The notes under the pieces are model-generated. The model was not told the DNA's origin, did no database searches, and saw only the letters and a list, made by a program, of their open reading frames with translations. This document shows positions 16,914 through 25,016 of a stretch of DNA of 64,000 bases, in pieces. How positions within the stretch are numbered: the stretch's first letter is position 1; every line of letters starts with the position of its first letter. A program made the position numbers and the translations under genes. Origin of the DNA: Helicobacter cetorum MIT 00-7128 (GTDB lineage: Bacteria > Campylobacterota > Campylobacteria > Campylobacterales > Helicobacteraceae); contig NC_017737.1 in NCBI RefSeq assembly GCF_000259255.1, positions 1,364,001 through 1,428,000 on the forward strand, read 5' to 3'.

Positions 16914-19076
16914 ATGAGTAGTCTATCCACTCTATTAGCAGAGTTTGATAAAAAATTTTCTAACCTAACCATCATTGACAAAGAATGGTATCAAAACAAT
17001 ATTGGCGTTAAATCTTTCTGCAAAAAAGCAAGCAAAAAGGATAGTAAGGGTAAATTCAGCGAAGAATATGTTCGAGCAAGGTTTATATACGCACTAGTTT
17101 ATAGTGGTATGTATCAAAAAGAATACATCTGCGTAGAATTTGGATTTCCAAAGGGCAATGGTGGAAAAAGTTTAAATCCTGATATTATTGTTTTTAAAAA
17201 TAAAAATTGGGAAAAAGACTACGAAGATGCCAAGGCTAATAAAAATTTTTCAAAAATTCGTCAAAATGTTTTGGTTATTTTTGAGGCAAAGAAGAATGGC
17301 AAGTCGGTAGCTGATGCTATAGAGAATCAATTACGTTGCGCAATGGAACTCAATACTTCTAAGGATAGAATTTTTGGCGTTTATTTTGATGACCAACCAG
17401 ACATTCTTATTTTTAAAAAAATTGGCAATTCAGAAATACGTCGTTTTAACGAAAGTAGCGAATTGCAACAAGATGGTATTTATGGTTGGAATTTAGACAA
17501 GCGTGATTTGCTTATTGATTTGCCTAGCCAAAAAGATTTTATTGAAAACAATAAGAGTATTTCTGATTTAAGCAAATTAAAACTTGATAGTTTAGATGCC
17601 ATTGACGAAGTCAATTTTACAGAACTTATGAACAGACTAAAACGAGCTAATGATAGCATTCAGCCAACAAGCCCAGAGCGAGATTTGATTGTTGAATTTT
17701 TAACACTAAAAGTTTTTGATGAAAAACGCTCAAAACGAGATAATCGCTATTTAGACTTCTATATCAAAGATGATGAAAAGCGTCAAGAAGGTCTAGCAGA
17801 AAAATCATTTAGAGAGCGTATCAATAATCTTTATACTTCAGCACAAAAAGAATATCCAAAAGTTTTAGATCCACAAAAACGCATTTTTTCTTATGATAGC
17901 CAATTGCGCCCCAACAAAGGAGGCAATGATGAACGCTTTTTAATAGCTTTGGTTGAAATATTTCAAAAACGAGCTATTTTAAAAGCTAAAAACGAGAGCT
18001 TTAATCAAATTATTTTTAATAATTTTGGTAGCGAAAAACAAAAAGCTGATAAGGGACAATTTTTTACTCCAATCCCCGTAGTAAAAAATATTATTAAAAT
18101 GCTAAATCCTATTAGAGGTGAAGAATTGTGCGACCCCTGTTGTGGTATTTGTGATTTTCCCGCTATGGCCTTTAGGCATTCTCACAGAAAAGAGGCAGAT
18201 TTCCCACCCAATGCCTCAAATTTCTATGGTTTTGATTTAGAAAGCGGTAATCTCAAGTTGGCTGAACTTAATCTTGTGTTAAATGGTGATGGTGGGGCAA
18301 TCTTAGAGCAAATGGACTCACTCGCACAAAAACTACTTATTAATGACAAAGTTATGAAAAAAGGCGATTTTACAACTAGCAACTATGACATGAAAACTTG
18401 GGAAAACTTGCATGACAAAGACAAAGATATAAAAAGGTTTAAGATAATTGCCACTAACCCACCTTTTGGAAAAGGGCGAGATTTGAAAACGGGGGCAAAT
18501 GGAACATGGGATTTACCGAAAGAAACAATCAAGCTTTATGAAACATTTCATAATAAACTTGACCTTGATGCTAGTGGAAATCAATGCTATCCAAATTCTA
18601 TGGATATGGGAGCTTTATTTCTTGAAAATGCGTATAAATGTTTGGAATATGGCGGAAGAATGGCAATCGTTCTATCCAATTCTATTGCAAGCATAAAAGA
18701 ATGGCAGAATGTTCGCAAGTGGTTTATTGAGCGCATGAGAATTGTAGGGATTTTTGATTTGCCAAGCAATACTTTTGGTGAAACAGGCGTAGCCACTACA
18801 GTAATTATTGCCTATAAGCCTAAACTAGATGAGCAATTTTTGCTTACACAAGACTACCAAGTTTTTATCAAAGAAATAGTCAATATTGGATATGAAGTCA
18901 AAACCAAGCAGAGAGCCGTGCATTTTGAACCTCAATATATTATTGATGAAGAAACTTTTGAAAAAACAAGCATACTGCATGAGGACTTTTCTAGTTTGCA
19001 AAAAGAGTGGAAAAGCTTTTTGCAATACCAAGAAGAAGAGATTAAACAAGCATTTCATTTGGATATGATGGAGTAG
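16914..19076 (+). CDS. Fused nuclease-methyltransferase of a BcgI-like R-M system (A subunit)
   Basis: 720 residues. The N-terminal part is a type I R-type nuclease domain with a PD-(D/E)xK site: NPD at 88-90 and FEAK at 123-126. A helical linker follows, then an N6-adenine methyltransferase domain with GQFFTP at 381-386, motif I DPCCGICDF at 407-415 and motif IV NPPF at 515-518. The SAM motif is unusual, since the common form is DPACGTGGF. A separate specificity-type gene follows three bases after the stop. This layout matches BcgI-like type IIB enzymes, in which one chain cuts and methylates and a second chain picks the site. A type I HsdM with a nuclease-like extension is the alternative, but no hsdR is nearby. 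Confidence 0.8.
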   Translation: MSSLSTLLAEFDKKFSNLTIIDKEWYQNNIGVKSFCKKASKKDSKGKFSEEYVRARFIYALVYSGMYQKEYICVEFGFPKGNGGKSLNPDIIVFKNKNWEKDYEDAKANKNFSKIRQNVLVIFEAKKNGKSVADAIENQLRCAMELNTSKDRIFGVYFDDQPDILIFKKIGNSEIRRFNESSELQQDGIYGWNLDKRDLLIDLPSQKDFIENNKSISDLSKLKLDSLDAIDEVNFTELMNRLKRANDSIQPTSPERDLIVEFLTLKVFDEKRSKRDNRYLDFYIKDDEKRQEGLAEKSFRERINNLYTSAQKEYPKVLDPQKRIFSYDSQLRPNKGGNDERFLIALVEIFQKRAILKAKNESFNQIIFNNFGSEKQKADKGQFFTPIPVVKNIIKMLNPIRGEELCDPCCGICDFPAMAFRHSHRKEADFPPNASNFYGFDLESGNLKLAELNLVLNGDGGAILEQMDSLAQKLLINDKVMKKGDFTTSNYDMKTWENLHDKDKDIKRFKIIATNPPFGKGRDLKTGANGTWDLPKETIKLYETFHNKLDLDASGNQCYPNSMDMGALFLENAYKCLEYGGRMAIVLSNSIASIKEWQNVRKWFIERMRIVGIFDLPSNTFGETGVATTVIIAYKPKLDEQFLLTQDYQVFIKEIVNIGYEVKTKQRAVHFEPQYIIDEETFEKTSILHEDFSSLQKEWKSFLQYQEEEIKQAFHLDMME

Positions 19077-19079
19077 TTT

Positions 19080-20585
19080 GTGAGAAGTTATATAAAATCC
19101 ACAAAAACAATAAGAAATTTTTCCATTAAAGATTTTTGTATGCACTCTTTTTCCGCAAGAGATTATCGGATACTATCAATTAAAAATAATAATATTGTTG
19201 AGCTTGTTGACTTGTTAGAAAGAAAAGTAAAAGTTGGAAAAGAAATAGGGTCTGAGTCTTATATGAAAAAATCATTGCATAGATTTTTAAAAACAGCAAA
19301 CCTATCAAATAATTTTTTGCTTGATGAAAGCTCTATTGAATTTTGCAAACCTGAAAATAAAGTTTTTCCAAAAAAAAATGAAATTCTTATTGCAAAAGAT
19401 GGTGGTGGTGGTGGATTAGGCGAGGTAGCTCTATACCCTTATTGTAACAAGGATAATAGAGATAGTCTATCTGCCGGAATAATTGCTATTAAGGTTAAAA
19501 CTGAAAAACATTACTATGTTCTAGGTTTTTTAAAATCTCAACATTTTAAAGATTATATTGATTTAAATACAGCTCAAGGTTCTACTATAAGACATTCAAA
19601 GTTAATTGCCTTGCAATATAAAATCCCATTTCCAACTATCAACAACAATCAAAAACCACAAGATGTTGAGACCTTGGTTTCTTTGATTGTCCAAAACATT
19701 ATTGACAAAGAACAACAAATTAAAAACAAAAATACCCTTATAGATGACTTGATAGAAGAAGAATTACAAACTAATCAACAACAAAATTCTTTTTCTTATT
19801 CTTATCCTACCATTAATGAAATCAAAGAAGAAACTCGCCTTGATACAGGATTATATGAAAAAGAATTTAAAAAAATGGATTTTTTAATTAGGAATTATGA
19901 AAATGGATTTTTTAAATTATTGTCAAAATATGAAGCAAATAGAGGAAATAATTTGGCAATAAGCATAATTGGAGAGAGTATTTACTCAGAGACCCAAAAG
20001 GATAACTTCTATAGATTGTTTACTAATGTTGAATTGAGTAATGATAGAACTATCTCAAATTATCGTTGGCTAGGTAATAAAAATAAATTAAAACTTATCC
20101 CTCCTAAAACTATCTTTCTAAGTGCAGATGGAACAGTTGGAAGATGCATTTATCTCAATGATATGGGATATACAATTACAAATTATCATCCTTGGAATAT
20201 CAATAGAATAAGAAAAACAGAAAGTGAATTTGAGGATGTTTTCGTTGCTATGTTTTTAGGATTCTTATATAAAAAGAATTTCTATGAAAAAATTAAAGAT
20301 AAGGCAAATGGTGGAGGCATAAAATTAAACCATTTAGAAAGATATATAAAAATCCCAAACTTCCCAAAATATAAACAGCAAGAAATTGCCAAAGAATACT
20401 ACAACCCTCTAGGTAAAAATAACATTCTGACCTTGCAAAATTATCTTGAAAAAGAAAAAGAGCGCAATAAAAATATAGGAATTTTCCAACTTAATATGGA
20501 AGTTTTTGAATTAAAAGAGAGGTTATCGGACTTAATCCACAAAATTATTACAGAAGAAAAAATAGAGATTGTCCTAGACTATTAG
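19080..20585 (+). CDS. Specificity subunit (B/S subunit) of the BcgI-like R-M system
   Basis: 501 residues with two target-recognition halves separated by a coiled helix (IIDKEQQIKNKNTLIDDLIEEELQ, about 205-235) and closed by a second helix (NYLEKEKERNKNIGIFQLN). Each half holds a typical segment: GSTIRHSKLIALQYKIPFP in the first and GGGIKLNHLERYIKIPNFP in the second. The start is GTG at 19080, three bases after the upstream stop, with GATGGAG as the ribosome site. A (GGT)4-GGA run near 19400 codes for five Gly, and A9 lies at 19370-19378. The two halves should read the two parts of a bipartite DNA site. Confidence 0.8.
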   Translation: MRSYIKSTKTIRNFSIKDFCMHSFSARDYRILSIKNNNIVELVDLLERKVKVGKEIGSESYMKKSLHRFLKTANLSNNFLLDESSIEFCKPENKVFPKKNEILIAKDGGGGGLGEVALYPYCNKDNRDSLSAGIIAIKVKTEKHYYVLGFLKSQHFKDYIDLNTAQGSTIRHSKLIALQYKIPFPTINNNQKPQDVETLVSLIVQNIIDKEQQIKNKNTLIDDLIEEELQTNQQQNSFSYSYPTINEIKEETRLDTGLYEKEFKKMDFLIRNYENGFFKLLSKYEANRGNNLAISIIGESIYSETQKDNFYRLFTNVELSNDRTISNYRWLGNKNKLKLIPPKTIFLSADGTVGRCIYLNDMGYTITNYHPWNINRIRKTESEFEDVFVAMFLGFLYKKNFYEKIKDKANGGGIKLNHLERYIKIPNFPKYKQQEIAKEYYNPLGKNNILTLQNYLEKEKERNKNIGIFQLNMEVFELKERLSDLIHKIITEEKIEIVLDY

Positions 20586-20657
20586 TGTAATGCTATTTTA
20601 ATAGCCACGGGCAAACCCTTTCTATCTTACTTCATAAGTAAACTTTCCAAATTCTTA

Positions 20658-20684
20658 TTATAAAGCTTTTCTCAAGCTTTATAA
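20658..20684. terminator. Perfect 11-bp palindromic hairpin downstream of the R-M operon
   Basis: TTATAAAGCTT pairs with AAGCTTTATAA around TTCTC. It lies between the converging R-M and ABC-F genes. The flanks are not strongly T-rich, so its strength as a terminator is unsure. Confidence 0.5.
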
Positions 20685-20693
20685 TAGATATAA

Positions 20694-20762
20694 TTAAGGA
20701 CTAATAGGCTCTTTGATAATCTCTAAAACGCTTTGAATAATTTCAATATCTAGCTTTTTCAT
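20694..20762 (-). pseudogene. 22-codon reading frame, possible gene remnant
   Basis: Directly after the ABC-F stop, an ATG opens a short frame, MKKLDIEIIQSVLEIIKEP plus three residues, ending at TAA 20694. ATAAAG before the ATG is a poor ribosome site. The peptide looks like the first helix of a longer protein. It sits between the ABC-F gene and the R-M genes, so it may be the stump of a gene cut off when the R-M system arrived. It could also be chance. Confidence 0.3.
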
Positions 20763-20764
20763 CT

Positions 20765-22366
20765 TTATTTTTTACTCGCTAGATACTCTTCATAACTCCC
20801 TTTAAAATCAATAATTTTAGCTCCCTTGCTACTTGGCACTAATTCAATAATCCTATTCGCATACGCATCAATGAGTTCTCTGTCATGGCTGACACAAATT
20901 ACTGCCCCATCAAATTTAAAGAGTGCTTCACCTAAGGCAATAATAGCTTCTAAATCTAAGTGATTGGTTGGCTCATCTAAGATTAAAAAATTCCCCCCTT
21001 CTAGCATAAGCTTAGACAACACCATTCTGTGCTTTTCTCCCCCACTTAACGCATTCACGCATTTTTCTTGTTCTTCGCCATTAAAGAGCATTCTTCCTAA
21101 TGCGTTTCTCACTTCGGAACTTTCAATCTTTTTGTTGAAATTAAAGAGCCATTGATACAAGGTTTCTTCTCCGCTAATTTCTTCGCTCACATTTTGTGGG
21201 AAGTAGCCTTTTTGAACGGTTGCCCCCCATTTCACTACGCCATTATCGGGCTTTAATTCTTCTACTAGAATTTTACAAAGCGTAGATTTACCCACGCCAT
21301 TTGGCCCTATCAAAGCGATTTTATCCTTAGGCATGATTTTTAAACTCACTTTATCTAAAATGATTTGCCCATCATAACTTTTAGAAATGTTTTCACATTC
21401 TAAGGCCTCATTACCAATGGTGCGTTTAGGCTTAAAAATAATACTAGGGTCTCTTCTACAAGATACTGCCAAGCTTTGAATATCTAATTTATCTAATTGT
21501 TTTTGGCGGCTTGTGGCTTGCTTAGCCTTGCTCGCATTAGCACTAAAACGAGCGATAAATTTTTCTAATTCTTCTTTTTCTTTGAGTTTTTTATTGCGTT
21601 CAGCCTCTTGCTGTTTAGCAATTAGAGTAGATGCGATATACCAATCATCATAATTCCCGCTAAACTCACGCACCGTGTGGAAATCCAAGTCTAAAATATG
21701 CGTGCATACCGCATTCAAAAAATGCCTGTCATGGCTAATAACCACCATAGTGCCATCATGGCGTTTGAGATTGTCTTCTAACCAATCAATGGCGTTTAAA
21801 TCTAGGTTGTTAGTAGGCTCATCTAAGAGCAAAATATCTGGTTTAGGAAAGAGCACTTGGGCTAAGAGTATCTTAAATTTATCGCTACTTGGCAAGGTTC
21901 TCATCAAATCATTGTGCTTAGAGCTAGGAATGCCTAAATCTTCTAGGATTTTTTCAATCACCACTTCGCATTCATACATAGGGTCTTCTTCTACACAAAT
22001 GGTCTCTAACTCCCCTAGTCTCATATTCACTTTATCATCGCTCAAATCCCCCTCTGTATATAAGCGCTCTTTTTCTTTAATAGCCTCATACAAACGCTTA
22101 TTACCAATCATTACCGCATCTTTAAGGCTTAATTCTTCAAAAGCGTATTGGTCTTGCCCTAAAACCCCCATTTTCATGCCACTTGTAATGATTACTTCCC
22201 CACTACTACTTTCAATGCTCTTGCTTAAAATTTTTAAAAAAGTGGATTTTCCTGCCCCATTAGCCCCAATAAGTCCGTAGCGTTTGTTTCTGTCTAGTTT
22301 GATATTCACATTTTCAAACAATTTTTTAGTCGCATAGCGTTGCGTTAAATTTATGGTTTGTAACAT
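20765..22366 (-). CDS. ABC-F family ATPase (translation factor type)
   Basis: 533 residues with two ABC domains and no membrane part. Walker A motifs are GANGAGKST (about 34-42) and GPNGVGKST (about 352-360). The second signature is complete (LSGGEKHRM), and the first is degenerate (LPSSDKFKI). Walker B motifs are LLLDEPTNNLDL and LILDEPTNHLDLEA. The linker (QQEAERNKKLKEKEELEKFI) is the charged ABC-F P-site tRNA interaction motif region. The layout is closest to YbiT-type proteins, which act on ribosomes. Its start is divergent from tlpD. Confidence 0.9.
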   Translation of the reverse strand: MLQTINLTQRYATKKLFENVNIKLDRNKRYGLIGANGAGKSTFLKILSKSIESSSGEVIITSGMKMGVLGQDQYAFEELSLKDAVMIGNKRLYEAIKEKERLYTEGDLSDDKVNMRLGELETICVEEDPMYECEVVIEKILEDLGIPSSKHNDLMRTLPSSDKFKILLAQVLFPKPDILLLDEPTNNLDLNAIDWLEDNLKRHDGTMVVISHDRHFLNAVCTHILDLDFHTVREFSGNYDDWYIASTLIAKQQEAERNKKLKEKEELEKFIARFSANASKAKQATSRQKQLDKLDIQSLAVSCRRDPSIIFKPKRTIGNEALECENISKSYDGQIILDKVSLKIMPKDKIALIGPNGVGKSTLCKILVEELKPDNGVVKWGATVQKGYFPQNVSEEISGEETLYQWLFNFNKKIESSEVRNALGRMLFNGEEQEKCVNALSGGEKHRMVLSKLMLEGGNFLILDEPTNHLDLEAIIALGEALFKFDGAVICVSHDRELIDAYANRIIELVPSSKGAKIIDFKGSYEEYLASKK

Positions 22367-22438
22367 TTTGCCATTTCCTTGTCGTTTTTATTATATTTTT
22401 TACAAAAAGGTTATTGTAGCACAGCTTGTATTTTTTGA

Positions 22439-22444
22439 TATAAT
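22439..22444 (+). promoter_or_regulatory. -10 element of the tlpD promoter
   Basis: TATAAT in the 164-bp divergent gap, 87 bp upstream of the tlpD start, with the T-rich stretch expected for Helicobacter sigma-80 promoters. Confidence 0.55.
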
Positions 22445-22530
22445 CACACTAAAATTGAGTGAAGTCCTTTAGAGCTTAAAGGGCATAACAAAATGATATT
22501 TTGTTTCAAATTTAAAACAAGGGAATTATT

Positions 22531-23832
22531 ATGTTTGGGAATAAGCAACTCCAAGTTAAAATCAACGAAAAAAATGCTGAAATTGCCAATTTAAGAAAAG
22601 AGCTCAATCTCTGCCAAAGTCTCTTAGATATGTGCTTGCATGAGGGATTTATTGGTATCAAAAACAATAAAATAGTGTTTAAAAGTGGGCATTTAGCAGA
22701 CTTAAGAGATTTAGATAACCAAATTTCTCACTTCAAAGCTAATGCTGAAGATATTCAACTTGAAAATACCACCTATTCCTCAAAAAGCCAAAATATTGAT
22801 GGGGTGCAGTATTTTTCTCTTGCCAAAAAGAGTGATTGCGTAGGGCAATACCACCAAAATGATTTATTTAAGACTTTTTTTGCAAGTCTTAAAGAGGGCT
22901 TGGAGGGTGCGCAATCAAGCTTACAAAATATCCACCAAGAAACTAGCGAACTTGTAAGTGCGAGTGAAACTAGCGAAAAGCATTCTAATGAAGGGTTAGA
23001 GGCTGTTGGTCAAGCTAGTCAAAACCTTGAATCACTTTATGAAAAAATGCAAAATGCCACTTCGTTAGCCGACTCGCTTAATCAGCGCAGTAATGAAATC
23101 ACTCAAGTTATTTCTCTTATTGATGATATTGCAGAACAAACCAACCTCTTAGCCTTAAATGCTGCCATTGAGGCTGCAAGAGCGGGCGAGCATGGTAGAG
23201 GCTTTGCGGTGGTGGCTGATGAAGTAAGAAAATTAGCTGAAAAAACCCAAAAAGCTACTAAAGAAATTGCTGTAGTGGTTAAAAGCATGCAACAAGAGGC
23301 TAGTGATATTCAAACCAATACCCATGATGTTAATTCTATTGTAGGTTCTATCAAAAATGATGTGGAAGTCATTCAAGACAAGGTTCAAAGCAATCAAATT
23401 ACAGCAAAAGCAGCTAAATATACTATTTACAATATCAACAATCGTGTATTCTGCGGACTAGCTAAAATTGACCATGTGGTATTCAAAAACAATCTCTATG
23501 GCATGGTCTTTGGCTTAAATTCCTTTAATATTACAAGTCATAAAGGCTGTCGTTTAGGTAAATGGTATTATGAGGGTGCTGGTAAAGAGACTTTCTCTAA
23601 CACTTCAGGTTATAGGGCGCTTGAAAGCTATCATGCTAATGTGCATACTGAGGCTAACGAATTAGTAAAAGCTGTTCAAGAAGAACACACCACAGACTTG
23701 AAATACTTAGAAGACAAAGTGCATGTGATAGAAGAAAATGCCAAGCATGTAAAAGACAACATTGACAAAATGTTTGTTGAAAAGCAAGATGAATTGCATA
23801 AAATCATTGAAGAAATTCAAAAAGGCAACTAA
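22531..23832 (+). CDS. tlpD: Cytoplasmic chemoreceptor TlpD
   Basis: 433 residues, the size of H. pylori TlpD, and no membrane segments. The signalling tip is complete: [20 protein letters not shown] and [20 protein letters not shown] at about residues 192-235. The C-terminal part carries a zinc-binding CZB domain: the His in [11 protein letters not shown], the [12 protein letters not shown] segment with Cys and Trp, and two His in [11 protein letters not shown]. TlpD responds to oxidative stress and cellular energy state and signals through CheW/CheA. bioF and pbp1A follow, as in H. pylori. Confidence 0.96.
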   Translation: MFGNKQLQVKINEKNAEIANLRKELNLCQSLLDMCLHEGFIGIKNNKIVFKSGHLADLRDLDNQISHFKANAEDIQLENTTYSSKSQNIDGVQYFSLAKKSDCVGQYHQNDLFKTFFASLKEGLEGAQSSLQNIHQETSELVSASETSEKHSNEGLEAVGQASQNLESLYEKMQNATSLADSLNQRSNEITQVISLIDDIAEQTNLLALNAAIEAARAGEHGRGFAVVADEVRKLAEKTQKATKEIAVVVKSMQQEASDIQTNTHDVNSIVGSIKNDVEVIQDKVQSNQITAKAAKYTIYNINNRVFCGLAKIDHVVFKNNLYGMVFGLNSFNITSHKGCRLGKWYYEGAGKETFSNTSGYRALESYHANVHTEANELVKAVQEEHTTDLKYLEDKVHVIEENAKHVKDNIDKMFVEKQDELHKIIEEIQKGN

Positions 23833-23860
23833 AATTGGTTAAAAAAGGGCGCTAAGACTT

Positions 23861-24967
23861 ATGTTTTCTAAAGAGTTGCGTGCCTTGCATCGTTTCAAGC
23901 GCTATCGCAAAAGAGAGTTATTTGACTTTTCTTTAAAAGATTATGCCTCTAATGACTACTTGGGTTTAAGCACTCAAAAAGGCTTGCTTGAAGATGTTTT
24001 TAAGCAACTTCAAACCTTTGATACTCACTCCCCAAAAGCCTCCATGCTTGTGAATGGTTACCACCCCTTGCATGCTAGTTTGGAAGAAAAACTAGCCAAT
24101 CTCTTTAACTTTGAAAGTGCTCTTTTAGTAGGGAGTGGTTTTTTAGGCAATTTAGCCTTAATAGATACTCTCATAGTTAAAAATGCCCTATTATTTATGG
24201 ACGAGCATTACCATGCAAGCGGAGTTTTTAGCACCAAAAACAAACTTAAGCAAAGCACTTTTTTTCAACATAATAATGCTAAAGATTTAGAAAATAAACT
24301 CGCTAATGCCTCTAAAGATAAGCTAAAATTTGTCGCTATTGAAGGCGTGTATTCTATGGATGCAAGTATTGCTCCTTTAAGCATTTATGAAATCGTAAAA
24401 AAAACTCCCAACACTTTCTTAATAATAGATGAGGCTCATAGCTTTGGTGCGATTGGCAAAAGTCTATTAGGATTTTTAGAACACCACAACATTACAGAGC
24501 GAAAAAATATTATCAAACTTAGCACTTTTTCTAAAGCGCTTGCAAGCTATGGAGCTTGTATCTTAGCCTCAAAAGAGGTGATAGAATTTCTAATCAATCG
24601 GGCTAAAAGCGTGATTTACACTACCGCATTAAGCTTGCTAGATACCGCTTTAAGTTTAGCGCATTTAGAATACTTCCTAACACACCAACAAGAGTTAAAA
24701 ACCGCCCTTAAAGAGCACCAACAAGTCATTTTTGACACTTTAGGCATCACTATGCTTGCTGGGTTTTTCACTCTACCCTTTAAGAATAATGATGATTTAT
24801 TAAAAGCCCATGCCCATTTAAAAGAAAAAGGGTTTTTAGCAGGAGCGATTCGCCCCCCTACGACTTCTAAACCCCTTTTGCGTATCTCTTTGTCTCTCAA
24901 AAATAGCTTAGAAGATACTTTAAGGCTAGGCACTATTCTTCAAAACTTACCCCATTATCAACATTAA
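23861..24967 (+). CDS. bioF: 8-amino-7-oxononanoate synthase
   Basis: A 368-residue PLP enzyme of the alpha-oxoamine synthase family that joins pimeloyl-ACP/CoA with alanine in biotin synthesis. Visible motifs are DYASNDYLGLS, ASMLVNGYHPLHASLE, DEHYHASG, IDEAHSFGAIG, and the PLP Lys in LSTFSKALASYGA. It lies 28 bp after tlpD. A KBL-type enzyme is less likely, because the substrate-region sequence and H. pylori synteny favour BioF. Confidence 0.9.
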   Translation: MFSKELRALHRFKRYRKRELFDFSLKDYASNDYLGLSTQKGLLEDVFKQLQTFDTHSPKASMLVNGYHPLHASLEEKLANLFNFESALLVGSGFLGNLALIDTLIVKNALLFMDEHYHASGVFSTKNKLKQSTFFQHNNAKDLENKLANASKDKLKFVAIEGVYSMDASIAPLSIYEIVKKTPNTFLIIDEAHSFGAIGKSLLGFLEHHNITERKNIIKLSTFSKALASYGACILASKEVIEFLINRAKSVIYTTALSLLDTALSLAHLEYFLTHQQELKTALKEHQQVIFDTLGITMLAGFFTLPFKNNDDLLKAHAHLKEKGFLAGAIRPPTTSKPLLRISLSLKNSLEDTLRLGTILQNLPHYQH

Positions 24968-24983
24968 TAAGGAGTCTTTTAAA

Positions 24984-25016
24984 ATGATTTTTTGGTTAAA
25001 GAATCTCTCATGTTAA
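24984..25016 (+). CDS. Candidate 10-codon leader peptide before pbp1A
   Basis: GGAG at 24971-24974 lies nine bases before ATG 24984, which opens MIFWLKNLSC and stops at TAA 25014-25016. The stop overlaps the pbp1A ATG at 25010 in another frame. No better ribosome site exists for pbp1A, so ribosomes finishing this peptide may restart on pbp1A. Whether it is translated is unknown. Confidence 0.35.
   Translation: MIFWLKNLSC

Noticed and set aside
19399-19413. GGT repeat in the specificity gene as an on/off switch
   Set aside because: The unit is three bases, so copy changes keep the frame. It can only change loop length.
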